A stretch of 64,000 bases of DNA, from positions 473,967 through 537,966 of the forward strand of contig SJOL01008668.1 of NCBI GenBank assembly GCA_004794785.1. The letters are read 5' to 3'. The notes below the pieces were generated by a model. That model did no database searches and had not been told where the DNA came from. It saw only the letters and a list, made by a program, of their open reading frames with translations. The DNA is from Opisthorchis felineus (taxonomy: Eukaryota > Platyhelminthes > Trematoda > Opisthorchiida > Opisthorchiidae). Below, piece by piece: positions 14,201 to 26,640 of the stretch. The position numbers and the translations under genes are program-made. Numbering within the stretch: position 1 is the first letter of the stretch; each line of letters opens with the position of its first letter.

Positions 14201-16304
14201 GTTCATCTACGACCGCATGTGTCTATACTATCCATGCCGTAAACACAAGATGTTGAAAGTGGCTAGCAGTACGCCTGGTGTACCTTGTAGAAAGGTTCAA
14301 CGAACGACCAAGAGTATCCACCAGGCGGATTCCTGATGGCTGGACTTAGAGGATATCTTTGGTACAGCCATTAGAACCCACACTGTGGATTAATTAATCT
14401 GCTGGAACCTTTGCACTAAGGATTATCTGAAATTGAGTTCACAACTGTCATGGTGTTAATATACTGGTAAACGGACTAATTAGGAAGTGTAACAGTGACC
14501 TTAGCAAAGAAATCTATACGAACAAGCGTCTGCTGAATGACCAAGGCAGGATAGCTGGGTTGGCACCAATTAACTCGATTAGCCCGCGTGCAATGTCCAT
14601 CACTAGATAACAGGTACGAAGCCAGGGTAGGTAATCAGTGCTAATCCATCCAGTCGAATGCTAACAATGAACTGACTGTGGCGAACCATGTTAGAGATCC
14701 AAACAGTTGAAAAATGGACAGGACACGAGGAGTGAAATATGGATTTTTTTGTCGGAAAATACCTTTCATTTCCACCAGTCCCCATAAAAACCGACTACAT
14801 TTATAGAGGAAACAAGGTAAGGGATTTTAGCGGACTTATACGTGTTCCGAGTAAGCGAATCTCCGTGTAGTAATTGTTGCTCAACTAAGCAATCGGGAGC
14901 CTGATTTTGTCAACCTCCCAGCTGTCAACCCACAGTTTGAAGAACACGTTGTCCCTCGAAAATCTTTCACGAGGAAAACAGATAACTGGTTAGTATGGCC
15001 CGTTAGACAACTCGGTAATGGGAGTATATAAGTCGGGCACGCACATGTTTTTGTAATCAGCTGTGCGGTGGGTTGTGCAGTCGTCTAGCTATGGCTCAGC
15101 TATCATAACAGAGCAACAAAAAAACGGTTCAACGCCAGAAAGCCTCACAGTGACACCTTATTCGAAACTATTTCTTACTTAATGTGGCGGATGAATCCTC
15201 CCTATTTAGGACAGCGGAGTGACGCAAAAGTGTTGCTTTATTCTCTTTGCTTAATTGAATTTACTTACTTTTCAAAATGAGTACGTGACGTATGCCTTTT
15301 TTTCAAAAGTATGGGAACGAATTCTGACAAATTCTGGATATGACAGATCACTTACAACAGCGTTTGGTAGAGTGCGCGACAGTTCATTGATTTGGATTTC
15401 AGACGTAATAATGCTAGAGCGAAAATTGTCTGGAATGTCCGGCTTCGTCCAATTCACTGTGGACTGTTAGTCTTATATTATGCTTCAAAAGTACAGCGAT
15501 TAATTGGTTTGTGTCTTCGTTACTGACCGCATTTGAGGTTAATTAAGAGCCGTGAGTAATTCGGCTGACCCATTTCGAGTTTGTAGTAAACATTTTGGTG
15601 ACATGATAACGGCTGTCGTATCAATGAATCACACTGTCTGTCAAAATGCTTGGAGCATACCATTGTGTGTAGAAATCGCAATTGGTTTCTCAGGCGAAAA
15701 CGAGATGTATAAATTGTTCTACCGGCTTTTACTTTCTTGGAATCGTACGAAATGTGACATTTAGGGATATCGCGCTGAAAACGATGATTAATCTGCTGAT
15801 GAAAGTATACCGATACCTTTGGGACACCAACGAATCATCTTCGTACACTCCAAAGAAAATACTGCCCAAAAAAGTTTATCGAAGTCCTGGGATCACCAGA
15901 ACAGGGTATTACCATTGTATTGCCTTTCACACAAAGGGCAGAATCAGTCCTACAGGGTTGATTTCCTCTCACTGTTTTAAGGGATTAGGGAGCCCTACAG
16001 AACTGTATACAAGTGTATTATGGCAAATAAACGTCTTCATTCATTCAACGAAAATATTACGGTTCCAACACGGTTTTGTTTTGAGTGAGTGGGCTTTCTA
16101 CTTTCCAACACATTACAAATTCTCGCACTGTCAATAATCTATAAGTGGCTCAGAAGAACTGTAATCACAGAAGATGAATGAAACGTCCACCTGAGCAGTT
16201 TTCACTCAAGGAGACAGTCAGAAGTTAAGCGTGTGATGTGATTTTTACGCTTGGATTGTAACCGGGGCTGCATCTTGTCTAAGTGAGACTTAATCACATA
16301 TCTG
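8283..16304. other. Intronic DNA without recognised genes
   Basis: Contains overlapping short frames on both strands (8446-9001, 9134-9388, 10279-10563, 11047-11319, 12365-12616, 13496-13681, 15255-16137). None shows a family motif. Many open with TTG or GTG rather than ATG, and frames overlap on opposite strands, as expected of chance ORFs. A TATA-like string (gtatataagt) occurs near 15024 with no gene behind it that I can support. Confidence 0.4.
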
Positions 16305-16440
16305 TTCAGGCTCTCTAGGCCAAACGGCCAAGTCTTCAACCACTGGCCGGGGGTCGCGGGTTCGAAACTCTGTGAGTTTTGTGAGGTGTGCGCTGCTGAT
16401 GATTCCTAATAAAGATAAAATCTCCTCATACTACCATCAA
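16305..16440 (+). mobile_element. tRNA-derived SINE-like copy
   Basis: An A-box-like string (taggccaaacgg, 16316-16327) is followed 42 bases later by a good B box (gggttcgaaactc, 16358-16370), the spacing of an internal RNA polymerase III promoter. The flanks do not fold into an acceptor stem, so this is a SINE or tRNA pseudogene rather than a working tRNA. A short unrelated tail with aataaagataaa follows. Confidence 0.55.
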
Positions 16441-18850
16441 TACAAACGGAAATTTTACCTATCCCGTACCTTATCGTCATAGGTTTTTAATGTTGCTGCA
16501 CCGTTCGTTTGTTAAGGATGAACGAAATTCCTGTAACGTCTCCTGCCATAGTAATGACGTACCGTTGTGCCGGTGAGAATGTTCACTTCGGAAACAATTA
16601 TTTGATGCTCATATTTTCTGTAAACTCAGGCGGAAAATTGGTTTAGTGTTAAGTTATTTTTGGTGAATTCACCAAATGCCAATTCTTTTCTAGTATGGAG
16701 TTTAGCAGTCCGGGGTTACTATATATCAAAGTAAAAATATTTTCTGCAGGATTTTAAGCATACGGCTGTGCTAGGTTAACCTGGACTGTGGTAGCACTCT
16801 AATATGACTTTAATAAGACTTTAAGATGACGGCTAGTCGAAACAATAAAGGTGTGAAAAGTTGTCTGGTAATGAATATATGGTTTTTCACAAAAGCATGA
16901 TACACACAGTGAGCTTGACTAGCTTGACATTCTTGTCCGTTTCCGAAGCATTCTGTCAAATACAGTTACGTGAACTGTTAAAGAGAAAGCAGGTTTTATG
17001 TCATCGAAGTGCTCGTTTACAGCTGGTTGTTTTATTCAGGAACGAAAGTCAATAACTTATTTCTTACGTTGGTCATGGACAGTAGCTTGGACGTCAGCCA
17101 CTAACTATTTCAAATTGCCTAGGACGAGAATAGTACTTATGTATCAAAAAAGGAATACAACATTGCTCACGGAACCTACGCACCTGGAACGCACAATTTG
17201 AATTGGAAGCGATGATAGTTCCAGATTATTCACGTGGTTTTACGTTTAATTCCACATTTAGGTGGAAACTGAACATAATACCTGGAATCTTTGTTCATCT
17301 CAATATAACCACTTTTGAGAGACACAATTCTGTTCAAATATTCCAGTTACTTTTCATGCATGCGTATTCAGGACAGTTTTTGGAAGACTGCTTCGATTCT
17401 GGCCATTTTGTGTCCGATCGATTTGACTATTTTAAAGGCCATCACGGTTACTATTGGGATAAGAAACATTAAGATGCTACATTGCAGAATGTCATAACAC
17501 CCGATTTGATACCAGAGATTATTGTAACCATGGTGGAAATATCATTAACGTTGATCCGCCAGAAATAAATTGCCTCAGGGCATGGGTGTTGTCGTAATGA
17601 TTTCCATCGATTGTCATACAAATGGTGTGTCAGTTAAGCGCGTCAGTCTAGTGAAGTAGGTGGAATCAAACCTGTGTGTTTGGATCGTACGGCAAACTAC
17701 CGCGATTTACGCTAGTTTAGGCGCCACTGAGCACCTGACAAAAAAGTTATTGTAAAGTTACTACAGGTTACCACTTTATATGGTTTACTATGTCTTTTCC
17801 TAATATGTGGCAGTAAAACTTTATGTAAGTCTCATCTAAACCAGTGATTCCGACTGCATTACGATGGTGGGAAAAACTTTTGAAGTTAGTTCAAAACTTT
17901 TCGCATATGGTTGATTCCGTTTTTTAGCACTTCCACTTTTCGCAATCCATAAACAAATGCCAACTTTTTGACACAAAGCCTCACTTTTCTAGGGAACAGA
18001 AGCCTATCTGAAGATGAAAGATTTTATCTACTTATCATACCGGGCTACGGAGTGCGACTCCAATACCCGGACATTGTGGATCAAGGCTATCTTACGTTGA
18101 ACTGCCAGCATTTGAAGTGGTAGATGTAAAAACTGCCAAAAACGGTGGGTGTTAAAGTACAGTTACGAGGCCATTGGCAAAACCGGGTCCGCATCGCCTA
18201 GCTGGGGAATATTTAAACCCTTAACAATTGTCTCCAATATCTCCAATATCCCGTGTTCGTTTCTCATCCTCTCCTCCGCGCTAAAACTAGCCAACAGATA
18301 CTGATGTCAAACATCGTCTCCTCTTGGGATATTTCATTATTCATTCACGATTCCATGGGGTGTGCCAGAATATTTCTGCACTGGATGTTTGGTGAAAATC
18401 AGCTTCGACTAGCCTAAACGTAAGTAACCTAAGAGCTTCTCGTGGAAAGTTTCGTCGATCAGTCACAACTAGAGATACCTAAATGCATCATTGTGGCCAT
18501 TAAACAAAACCGCGTTTTCTGCTTTGAACAAACTGCGTGGGTTTCTGTTTCTTTTGTAAGAATGCTTAGAAAAAGATGTTCCTAATTTTTCAGTAGCAAT
18601 CTTTACTTAATCCATGTTGTTACAATACTTTTGCTCTTAGTCCGATGACAGGGTAAGACCCCCATGCAGCATGATTTTATTCAGAAAAATTATTCCATTG
18701 TCCACATATGTGTAAATAGGTGGGTATCTAAACAGTGATAAACACCAGTGGAAATGTCTCAAGGGTGACCTCCGAGCATCCGTAAAACAATAATAAGGCT
18801 TCACGGTACTCTAACAAAACGTTGCGGTTAGCTGACCGTTGGTCACCTGT
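16441..18850. other. Intronic DNA without recognised genes
   Basis: Short plus-strand frames at 16861-17055, 16998-17201, 17203-17472 and 17315-17497 overlap in three frames and do not resemble a known family. A direct doubling of tctccaatat lies near 18232-18250. Nothing else stands out. Confidence 0.4.
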
Positions 18851-18874
18851 ACTTACTTACTTACGTACGTACGT
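18851..18874. repeat. Short ACTT/ACGT tetranucleotide tract
   Basis: Three ACTT units run directly into three ACGT units. The block sits at the start of an open frame (18839-19129) and argues against that frame being a gene. Confidence 0.8.
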
Positions 18875-21299
18875 ATTTACCCGGTAAACTATTTTTTCCT
18901 AGATGCTAGTTTGGCTCTTATTCAGCTGAGACTTTTGACAACTGCGAAGTCCTTGTCGCACGTTATATTAAGTCATAGCTCAGTCGGCTCAGGCCATGTA
19001 TATCCTAGCCAGTACTCAGATTGGCTGCTACTGGGAAACACCCAGTGGGACGACCGTAAGAGAATTTTGCGGTGGGCTAAACAAAGAAGTCCACAGAAAT
19101 TGATTGTAAGGTATTTGGAGGGGCGTTAGACGTTAAACAGCTTGATCCTATTGGACAAGATGCCGATACCGATAGTAATTACCCGGCCAAGTAATGTGGT
19201 TTCCTTTACCCGTTCGAATGACGGCAACTACAGTTCCCGACGGTCACGTTTCGTGTTCCAGCACAGCGTAACCGTCAACATATACTGCCTCGATGCACAA
19301 AGTCGACTGGCACATTTTATCTGCCCTTTCGTTGGTCCGATGATCTTTGACTCAAACTAAATTAGGTTTCAGATAAGCTGAGTCTGTGAATGATTGGCTG
19401 ATGGTAAGTATAGAAATATATCGACTCACGTTAAAACGCTTCGGCCTCTGTTACATTGGCTTTCAATAATATAGGCATAATAGATCAGCGTCTATGTTTT
19501 ACAAACCACTCTACTTCACTAAATCGATACTGTACGACACCTAGTTAATAACGATCATTTCAACACCCATCCTCCCCCCAGAAACAAAGTCACTATTAGT
19601 TTTATCAGGACTATTTCTCAAAAACCTATGAAATTTGCGACAACAAAACTTTCTCCTACATTTAAGTGATTGCAAACTACTGTCCACGATAAAGTCCCAA
19701 TAGGTAAATGGAAGAACAAACGGAAGTAATTCAAGCAAAAGCAGATTATGTAGTAGAGGAAATAACAAAAATGTAGTGCTCACACACGGTCAGCTAAGAA
19801 GCGCCTTTCAGCAGGACCAAAGACTTTAGATAGAGCTTATGAAGACATTTAGATATATTTATCAGCCTGTCGTTCAATTAAAAGTAAACTTCCTTATTCC
19901 CACAGTGATTTAATGTAGTTATTCGCTGGATGTACCTTTCTATCTAAAGAGAGAAAAAGAGTAGCCGTATGTTTATCCTCAACCCGCTTTTAGCTGATTC
20001 ACTCAAGGCCATGGAGTCAGTAATCGATCAGCCAAAACTTTTTCAGCACTATGCTCATCACATTCTGATTCCCCTTGGCTCTTACCTTGTAAATCGGGTG
20101 ATTTTGAGCCCATTTGGTACTCCAAATTTCTGTGATAATGTATTCATCCATTTTAGAGGTTTTGAAATTTACGGCGACACCTATGACATAGAATCACTGA
20201 GCAGTTTCTGTCACTATATGGAACCAGACGTGCAAGAAATCTGACGAGAGTCGGCAGATCGCCTGACGGGTAAAAATCACTCAATCGGTCCGAGTGAGTC
20301 GTTAAGGCTGACGTATTACCAAATAGTCACAACAACACCAGAAAACAAGCTCTGTTGCCATCAAAGTTCCGTGATGTTTAACCATAGCTACATCGGAAGC
20401 GTCACATTCATGGGTGCTTTTACCAGTCGAGATTTCGTCGAAACAAGTTGTTAGGAACATCAGGTGCTGTGTGAAAACGTGAGACTATTCAAAGAAATCT
20501 GGTGATTGGTAAGGGGAACTTTGATGGTATGGTCAGAAAATTAATAATTTTCAGTTGATATTTCCTCCTGTAGTTGAAGCTAGGCTATCTTAAAATCCGG
20601 AATGTGCTGTGCATCAGTTGCGCTCTTATTAGGGGCCATCACCAGTGCGCGTCCCAATGAGGATGTTCAGGCGGCTAGCGGATAGTCATTGATGATTAGC
20701 CAATTTGTCGCTAGCAAAATTGAAAAATGTTATACCGTAGCAAGACGTTATAACTACAGATTTGGCTGGAGTTTTGCGCTAAAATGAAAATGCATTTTTC
20801 ACCGTTTGTTTGTCACTAAAGATCTTCGAACGGGTGATTACAGCAGATACGTGGCTGGCTAGATTTACTCGGTGTACGAAGACAGAACTTGTAAACACAA
20901 GTTGTTTGGAAAGTGAACACGTTCATGGGTTTAATTCTAGATGATCAGATCAAACACATATGTACATCTTATCTGTCGATGGATTTTTCCAGACTTTGGT
21001 TGTCATAGTTATTCAGTCACTTCCGAGTGAGTCCTGAAGTGGATGTATGCGGTTAGAAAAATATGACCAATTAAGACATGGTGACTAGCCTGGTTGAATG
21101 AAAGCTCCAAACAATCGCAGTCGCATATTCCTTCCTTTCCGTTCCAGGCATTTTAGTTAGTTAATCAACACTTGGATGTAGTTTTTGGTAGGATGAACAT
21201 CGGTGCAAAACCGCCATCACCTTGAGAAATAATCTTATATTTTGAAAACTACGCTTGCATTTCTAAATACGATTTTACCACCCGAAAAAAGAGAAACCT
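18875..21299. other. Intronic DNA without recognised genes
   Basis: Frames at 19142-19360 (+), 19541-19783 (-) and 19969-20244 (+) have no recognisable motif. No repeat family was recognised here. Confidence 0.4.
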
Positions 21300-21390
21300 G
21301 TGTTTTTTAGTCGGAGTCGAACGCTGAACCAACCCGTCACCTAGATGTTATCTTTCTTTCAAATGTCACTCAGCCGTTTCCGCTTCATGC
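21300..21390 (-). mobile_element. tRNA-like SINE fragment
   Basis: On the minus strand an A-box-like string (cggctgagtgaca, complement of 21364-21376) precedes a B-box-like string (cgttcgactcc, complement of 21313-21323) by about 40 bases. No complete cloverleaf can be drawn. It lies within the receptor intron, about 170 bp downstream of the exon 1 donor in transcript orientation. Confidence 0.45.
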
Positions 21391-21559
21391 TGCCCGCCAT
21401 CTGCTAGTGTTATCTCGCCTCCCAGTGACTGCGTTACTGTTAGTCAATTCTCAGATCCAAATATGGTCAAAGATCCTACATAAAACACAATTCAGATAAG
21501 AAAAACATTTGCTGCACGCTTGAGTGAAAGGCAGAGTAAATGAAATGATGTTCACTTAC

Positions 21560-22267
21560 CTTTGAAACAGATCTGTAGATCAGTATGTAAAGAATAACCA
21601 CGGATATAATACAAAATATGTAGCAAGCCGTTTGGCATTTTTGCACAATATGGTAAATGATTTCTTGCACCAATGTATGGTCAGCTATGATCGTTTCTGT
21701 GCATTCGTATACACCAAGTGATGTCCGATTATAGTCAGATTCGAATAGGGCAGCCACCGGAGAACCCCACACATCGATCTCTTCAGTGTAGTTACCTGTT
21801 ACGTTATGACGTAACACCACATGAACAGTGAAGGTTGAACTCACTCCCATTGCCATCGAAACCAACACCACAGCTGCTACGAGTTTTTTCGATCGTTCGA
21901 TTGTAAGTATACGACGGAATGGATGACATAGGCAGAAATACCGATCGAATGCAATGCAACTGATCAGAAGACTGCTGAACAATATGAACGTCGTGTTTAG
22001 GCAGTAGTATGCTTTGCACAAAAAATTCGAGCGCATTTTCCAGTCGATATATTCGACGATAATTGTTACTGGGATAAGGGTAAGACAACATAGGGAATCT
22101 GACACGGCGAGCACAAGAATGAACACATTGGCCGTGAGCTTGTCATGCTTCAATGCGTAGACGATAACCACGAGTAGATTGCCAATGCTCCCGACTATGC
22201 TGATGATGATGAGCATAGAAATAACTGTTGGAATTTGTCCGGAGAGATTTTCAGTCATGAACGACAT
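21560..22267 (-). CDS. Class A GPCR, exon 1 (N-terminus to TM5)
   Basis: First coding exon of a seven-transmembrane receptor, 236 codons, probably binding a neuropeptide or similar ligand at the cell surface. Visible: a short N-terminus with an N-glycosylation site (NLS, residue 7); TM1 with the conserved GN pair (N30); TM2 with LAVSD (D57); W76 in the first extracellular loop; C84 at the base of TM3; the DRY motif at 108-110; C189 in the second extracellular loop as disulfide partner, with three further N-glycosylation sites (NVT, NYT, NRT); and TM5 near 205-230. The usual Trp of TM4 and Pro of TM5 are not at their places. The ATG at 22267 has a good context (aaaacaATG); a second ATG follows three codons later. 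The exon ends in AAG before a consensus donor GTAAGT (21554-21559), phase 0. The minus-strand text before the ATG holds an acceptor-like tract ending in ccttatag, so a 5' UTR exon is possible. Receptor fold is certain; ligand is unknown. Confidence 0.9.
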
Positions 22268-22735
22268 TGTTTTCTTCGATCAGACGAAATTCTCACTATA
22301 AGGTAGGAAGCCAAATTGCTCTTCTGACAGAATGGGACAGACTACATCCAAACAAACTGATCACATTAAATATCCCAACGAAGTGAAATTCCCTGTACCT
22401 GGAGAGCTGAAACGGAAATTAAACTTTTGTGAGCATGGTACAGAGCGTATTTTTGCGTCATGTACGGCGGCTTTATTCTCAGTCACGGTAGAATTTGGAA
22501 ATCTGTTATGATGAGTGAATTTTCATTGATGCGAACAAACAGCGTACACACTTATGATTCAATTTCTTTTTTGTCTTTAAGTCATCCAGAAAAACAACCA
22601 CCTTCGGTCGTAGAGTTGTTCAAACGGAACTTAAGCAGAATCTTGCACTGTCTTTGAATCACCAGGCATACATTTTCACTGAAATCTGAAAAAAATAAAT
22701 CCCTCACCTAAACAAAAATTTTGGCAAAAGCTTAC
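22268..22735. other. Upstream region of the GPCR
   Basis: The sequence 5' of the receptor start codon. On the minus strand two acceptor-like sites (tgtcag near 22337 and ccttatag near 22299) precede the ATG, compatible with a spliced or trans-spliced leader. I saw no convincing TATA box. The plus-strand frame at 22460-22657 has no recognisable motif. Confidence 0.35.
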
Positions 22736-22964
22736 CGTTAATGTCATTTGTGGGCTTAAATTGCTGAAATTGGAGAATCAACGGCGTCCATCGTTGTGAA
22801 CAGCATATCGCTGTCTTTCTGGGTGGCTTCCCTGGAACCATAGCTTCAACGGTTTCTACATTCACTAGTGAGCTTTCAAATATATTGTTGCTCAATTCGG
22901 AAAGAATTCTCATGAGATATGAAAACGCGGAAGTGATAATCAACTGTCCGCGGATTCTGAACAA
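22736..22964 (-). CDS. Candidate exon of unknown function with strong donor
   Basis: A minus-strand frame with natural-looking composition runs to a consensus donor (AACG then GTAAGC, at 22730-22736), phase 1. The peptide includes LVNVETVEAMVPGKPPRK and a CC pair followed by SQRWTPLI; no domain is recognised. Its start is uncertain: an internal ATG begins MRILSELS, and an acceptor-like tract ending in tatctcatgag lies just there. It is about 470 bp upstream of the receptor start on the same strand, but joining it to either acceptor before that start gives a frame that stops before or out of phase with the receptor, so it is not an N-terminal extension. It could be a non-coding leader exon, another gene, or chance. 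Confidence 0.3.
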
Positions 22965-25900
22965 TCATTCCAGAATATTTTTGTCAAACAAATAAGACTT
23001 TGTCGAATATCCCACATTAGTACTGTATCTTCTGCAAAGCGACGTCGTTGAAACTAAAGTTCCAGCAATTTCGATACACATATGAATACGGACGTCACTT
23101 AGAAATCACGAAGACTTTCGAAGACCCCTGACAGACTGAACAAGTTTATATAATACTTTCGTTACGGGATGACTGATCTGCAAGTTCTGGATGGTCCTAT
23201 TTTTAAGTATTCCTAGGTAAAATCCTTAGAAGTTCAGTGTCTAGCTCTGAAAGCCAAGTTCACTCTTGGGAGGCCTAATAGTCTTACTACATCGGCCGAC
23301 AGTAAAAACCATCCAAATTGTCACACATTTATAGTTGGGTACCAAGGGCTTTTGAAAGTAATCATCAAGTGAAAAGGCGTGGTCAGAAAAATTCGGCAGG
23401 GGAGCAAAAGCTATAGAAATAGGCTTACATTAATTGTAGAAATTGGACCTCACAACAAAAAGGTGAATTCCTGGCTAGACTAGACTTGTCTGACATTCCG
23501 TACTTTGAAAATATCTGAGCGACCCCTCAACACGTATACAATTGAGTCCGCAACTTTGATGTTGACGCTTTGCTTGGTTACGTCACGGCATAGCTTTTTT
23601 CTGGGAAACGGATATCTGTATGAAAGGTAGCTACTCTGTGTTTCTTCAGGTGTGAGTACTGTTTGGAATGCTCACTGTAATTCGTCAGTCATACATACCA
23701 TTCAAGTGCACCCTGCAATACTTAGCATCCACAGGTCTCGCAATGCCTACGTGAACGAACAAAATGTTGCTCATTATTAGGCAAGACAAACAAGCCAGCA
23801 AATTTTGTTTATAAATGAAAGCAACTAACAAAAAAGTGAGAAAGGATGACTGCCAACCAGTGGTGACGTCATAGGCTTGAACAATCTTATTAGTTTCCCT
23901 TTGTCTTCTTGGCTGTCCAAAAACAAAAATCTATCTGATCAGAAACAGATGCAGTCGGGTGTAACTGGAAGGGAAAAACACTAAACTTTTCTCCACATCG
24001 ATTATCACCATCCAGCTTTTGCTAATACCTGCTACAACCTCGCGCCTTGGTATTTTGGCGGTAATCTGACTCTTGTCTTCTGAGGTCATCGCGGAATTCG
24101 GCCCGAAATCGCTGAGGGCCAAGTGCAGTAGTCTGAGCCCCAAGCCCAATATTTTTGTAGAATTTTCAGGTTGTCATTAACTGGAGTCATACTTGTTGTC
24201 GCTGAATCCGATTTTCTGCCTTTCGGTGCGATATTCAGTTGCACAATACGGTACGTTGAACAACACTGTTGATACCGACAATTCTAGCTGCTAAGTGACC
24301 CAGAGAGAGTTTGCAAGAAGAAACTGCATGAGAGGGTGCAGTAAAAGTTGCTTCAGGTACACCACACTATGTCATATTGGAGCGGAGGAATCCCAAACTT
24401 TCCTAAACTCAGCTGTGCAAAAGACTGTTTACATACCATTGGACATCGGTTGCTTTGGTGAGAAGGATCGTAAGCTCGATATGCGGCTGTAGTCATTTTT
24501 TAAACTTCAGGAGATAACCACCGAATGATACGCGCCGTGTGGCTTAATTCTACTTCAAGTCAATAGACAGTACGTTAATGAGATAGCAAGACCCTACTGA
24601 TATTGTTTCCGTTAGAGCTGCAAGGATAAACCTCATAAGCAAAACAAAGCTGGTTCACACATCTGGATAGAAGGGATAAATCTATCTGGACGAATTATGT
24701 AGTGTAATATCGATATATTTTGTGGCGCACAAAAGTGTTTGCACCCTGAAATTATTCTTCTGAGGTGCACGTTGTCTTAGTCCAGCGAACTTTATTTCCA
24801 GATCGCTGGACAAAATACCAAATCATGCGGCAAAAAACAAAAATATTAGGTTGTTTCCATCTGGTTGTACTCGTTGGGGGTCATATTAGCTCGGACGCCA
24901 AGAACACAATGATTGTTTGGCAAAAAATTACTTACCTTCAAACGACGGTGCAAAACATTATTTACACAACACACTTTGACCTTTACTTCACTTCTGAGGT
25001 GCAAAAGTGGCGGGGTGAATTATCCGTATATTTTTGGTCATATGACTATGACGATAATTACTGCTATAGAAAAACAAGCCAGCACGAATGATCCGAAAAA
25101 CGGTTTGCTGGATTTTTTCACAACCGAGAAAATTTTGCAACACGGGCATTGCAGGCTACTCACGGAATGTGTGATTTTTAATCAGTTTGTTCAATATTTC
25201 CTGGGAGTTTGGACGTTCTTGTACTTCAGGGGTGAAACATAGTCCTCTTATACTAATAACTCAGACAAAAAGAAGTGTAATAAATTAGAAATGCCAACGT
25301 TCATGGGACACAGTTAAATCAGGGCAAACAAACGAGACGAATTTCGGAACGGTGGACACATGTTTTGAAGGTATACGTCAAACTATATCTAGATCAGTGA
25401 TCAGTTGGTTTCCTAGGTATAAACGGAGAGCATGTCCGTCATGTCCCTTGCAAAGGGATTTGCGCTTGACCATGGTTTTTGCTGATGTACTACTTGAACA
25501 CCATTGAAAGATTGGCAAGTTTATAAATCAAAAAATTCCTTTTTGTGACATGATACTCTGGAACCAAAGTTCGGCCCACGGTTGTTAATTTTATCGTGGG
25601 CATGCATACACTACATACAGTGAAGCAGTATTCATCAGGTCTCATGGGTCGTAAACATTTTACCCAAACTCCAAGCTCTTTCTTCTGGCTGAGCGACCAT
25701 CTAATTGCATTTATATGTGCGCGGAGAAATAGACCACCGGTTGTGTATGTTGATAGCTCTACAAACATTCACAACTGTTCCCTGACCATCTTATTTCAGG
25801 AATTGCATTGACTTAGATGCTGGTTGCACAAGTGATTCAGCGCAAATATCTTTGGTGCAATATGTTATGCGTGGGAAAACATCGACATAGCTCGAGGTGA

Positions 25901-26299
25901 TTTAGCGTATCTCAGTGAAGGAAGTAAGTACATTGTATCCATTTTGTAGAGCGATGGAAGGGTAAAATTAGCGGTGAATCCAGTCTACGCCAGAAAGCAT
26001 AGAAATATGCTACAATTCATCCTTAACAGGCCTCATCACCACTACATATACTGCAAGTTGCCATAGCAATTCCCAGGAGGGATGAAACAGTCGTACAGTG
26101 TTCATCAGATGTTCGGCAGAGGTTAGCTTAACCTGGAATAAAAATTCCGACTGAGTGGTTACGGGATTTCTAGAATCGATTTTTAGCTAATTCTTTTAGC
26201 AGTCCTTCTTCTGTTTAGGATAATTATTCTGACGAGTTCACCCCGGGACATGAAAAGTAGTGCACGCGATTTTCACTCTTGTTAGAGCTCATCAACAGT
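22965..26299. other. Intergenic stretch without recognised genes
   Basis: Overlapping frames at 23931-24149 (-), 24295-24492 (+), 24765-25242 (+, two frames) and 25490-25811 (both strands) show no family motif. The string tctgaggtgca occurs twice, near 24759 and 24991, without a longer shared unit. Nothing else was found. Confidence 0.4.
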
Positions 26300-26390
26300 G
26301 GACATCCTTGACTGTGCCGGAATTTGAACACCCGGTAGCTGACATCAAAAAATGCCGCAGCAGGCTACAAGCTTCCATTACGCCACCCGA
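26300..26390 (-). mobile_element. Weak tRNA-like SINE fragment
   Basis: Around 26319-26338 lies a B-box-like string (gggtgttcaaattccgg on the minus strand), with an A-box-like string (tagcctgctgcgg) about 30 bases ahead of it. The spacing is short and both boxes deviate from consensus. It is about 200 bp from a better copy at 26530. Confidence 0.3.
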
Positions 26391-26529
26391 TTGGAAATTC
26401 CCGATAGGTGGGATTATTCGATCAGCCCAACTTGGACAACTACTGGGTCGCCTTTCGAAGCATCGGACAAATTAGCCACATCGCTCAAGCGGGAACACGT
26501 TTGCCTGTTCCCAAATGAAAATGCAGATA

Positions 26530-26640
26530 CGTCCAGTGTGCACCGGTGGAGTAGTGCTAACATGCCCGCCTTGCATGTCAGATTTCCGGAGTTCGAACAC
26601 CGACATGGCAAAAGAAGGAATGCTGATGAGTCTAATGTGA
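26530..26640 (+). mobile_element. tRNA-derived SINE-like copy
   Basis: A box gtagtgctaacatg (26551-26564) and B box ggagttcgaacacc (26588-26601) are 37 bases apart. The intervening text gcccgccttgcatgtcag has the look of an anticodon arm of a tRNA-derived SINE head. Several chance frames on both strands cross it. Confidence 0.55.

Larger units (their letters stand above)
1454..21559 (-). other. Single 20.1 kb intron of the GPCR gene
   Basis: Bounded on the minus strand by GTAAGT at its 5' end and a pyrimidine-rich ...cccgtttacag at its 3' end; both flanking exons are phase 0. It holds the inverted-repeat pair, two SINE-like copies and a short tetranucleotide tract listed separately. I saw no further conserved receptor segment; none is needed, because the joined exons already supply all seven helices. 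The stretches 1454-5728, 8283-16304, 16441-18850 and 18875-21299 contain only short open frames on both strands (largest 151 codons at 15682-16137) with no recognisable motif. A cryptic small exon inside the long third loop cannot be excluded. Confidence 0.8.

Noticed and set aside
15682..16137. Longest frame outside the receptor and the transposons (151 codons, plus)
   Set aside because: No motif, mixed composition, overlaps another frame and has no clear promoter or splice signals; within reach of chance for 64 kb.
16305..16440. Functional tRNA gene at the A/B boxes
   Set aside because: No acceptor-stem pairing or complete cloverleaf; a SINE or tRNA pseudogene fits better. The same holds for the other tRNA-like copies.
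18839..19129. Frame of 96 codons starting at the tetranucleotide tract
   Set aside because: Starts with TTG, runs through the repeat and shows no motif.
24765..25242. Two overlapping plus-strand frames of ~108 codons
   Set aside because: Overlap out of frame with no recognisable domain; one crosses a repeated tctgaggtgca motif.
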